Shown piece after piece: positions 26,789-26,803 of a stretch of 26,803 bases of DNA. The notes under the pieces are model-generated. The model had not been told where the DNA came from. It did not search any database and worked only from the letters and a program-made list of their open reading frames with translations. Every line of letters begins with the position of its first letter. The first letter of the stretch is position 1. The stretch is from a virus. The stretch lies in the IMG/VR virus record IMGVR_UViG_3300045996_001670, positions 1-26,803 of that record. One strand, written 5' to 3'. The translations under genes were made by a program, and so were the position numbers.

Positions 26789-26803
26789 ACCTCCCCATCA
26801 ACC

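Noticed and set aside
1-26803. tRNA genes, CRISPR arrays, insertion sequences and attachment sites
   Set aside because: No cloverleaf, repeat-spacer pattern, transposase or core duplication noticed by eye; a tRNA scan and comparison with the host genome would be decisive.

Overview
The window reads as about 27 kb of a temperate, short-tailed (podovirus-like) phage or prophage of a Gram-negative bacterium, probably Pseudomonadota. Support for this: a lipoprotein signal with lipobox, GC-rich sequence with strong Shine-Dalgarno sites, and a virion cassette of the type seen in proteobacterial podophages with P22/BPP-1-like heads. The exact host cannot be named from the sequence. No tRNA, rRNA, CRISPR array, integrase, lysis gene or insertion sequence was seen. 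Integrase and lysis genes, if present, lie outside the window.

Nearly everything is on the minus strand, so the phage reads from right to left. At the right end is the immunity region: a Cro-like gene (25549-25794, minus) faces a short CI-like repressor without a peptidase domain (25868-26287, plus). The repressor is followed on the plus strand by a lipoprotein, a 40-residue membrane protein and a terminator. Four copies of a 15-bp operator-like motif, ATA(A/G)GC-NNN-(G/C)C(T/C)TAT, occur as two pairs: one between cro and the repressor, the other over a near-consensus plus-strand promoter at the right edge.

From 24583 leftwards runs a densely packed early operon, with most junctions being ATGA/GTGA/TTGA stop-start overlaps. 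It encodes zinc-ribbon proteins, three LuxR/GerE-type helix-turn-helix proteins (one apparently damaged at its 5' end), nucleotide-metabolism-like proteins (DUF4406, DUF6378, a PP-loop/PAPS-reductase-like protein), an HNH protein, a DUF1376 replication protein, a putative helicase-loader-like partner, an FDXHR zinc-finger protein, a DnaJ-type zinc protein and a VRR-NUC-like nuclease.

From 17777 leftwards lies the virion operon: a membrane protein, small and large terminase, a small protein, portal, a run of four small proteins (three cysteine-rich), a small conserved protein, scaffold, major capsid protein, decoration-like protein, an intrinsic terminator, a helix-hairpin-helix protein, tail adaptor, tail tube/stabilisation protein, a GNAT acetyltransferase, three large putative ejection proteins (one ending in an S74-type chaperone domain), a small coiled-coil protein, and a tail fibre that runs off the left edge while entering its own S74 chaperone domain.

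Points most worth a second look: the operator system with its symmetrical right-edge promoter; the repressor-linked lipoprotein/membrane-protein pair (a candidate lysogen-expressed exclusion module); the trio of receptor-less LuxR-type regulators; two intrinsic terminators placed directly on the ribosome-binding sites of downstream genes; and a sequence echo of the portal C-terminus found between two related zinc proteins.
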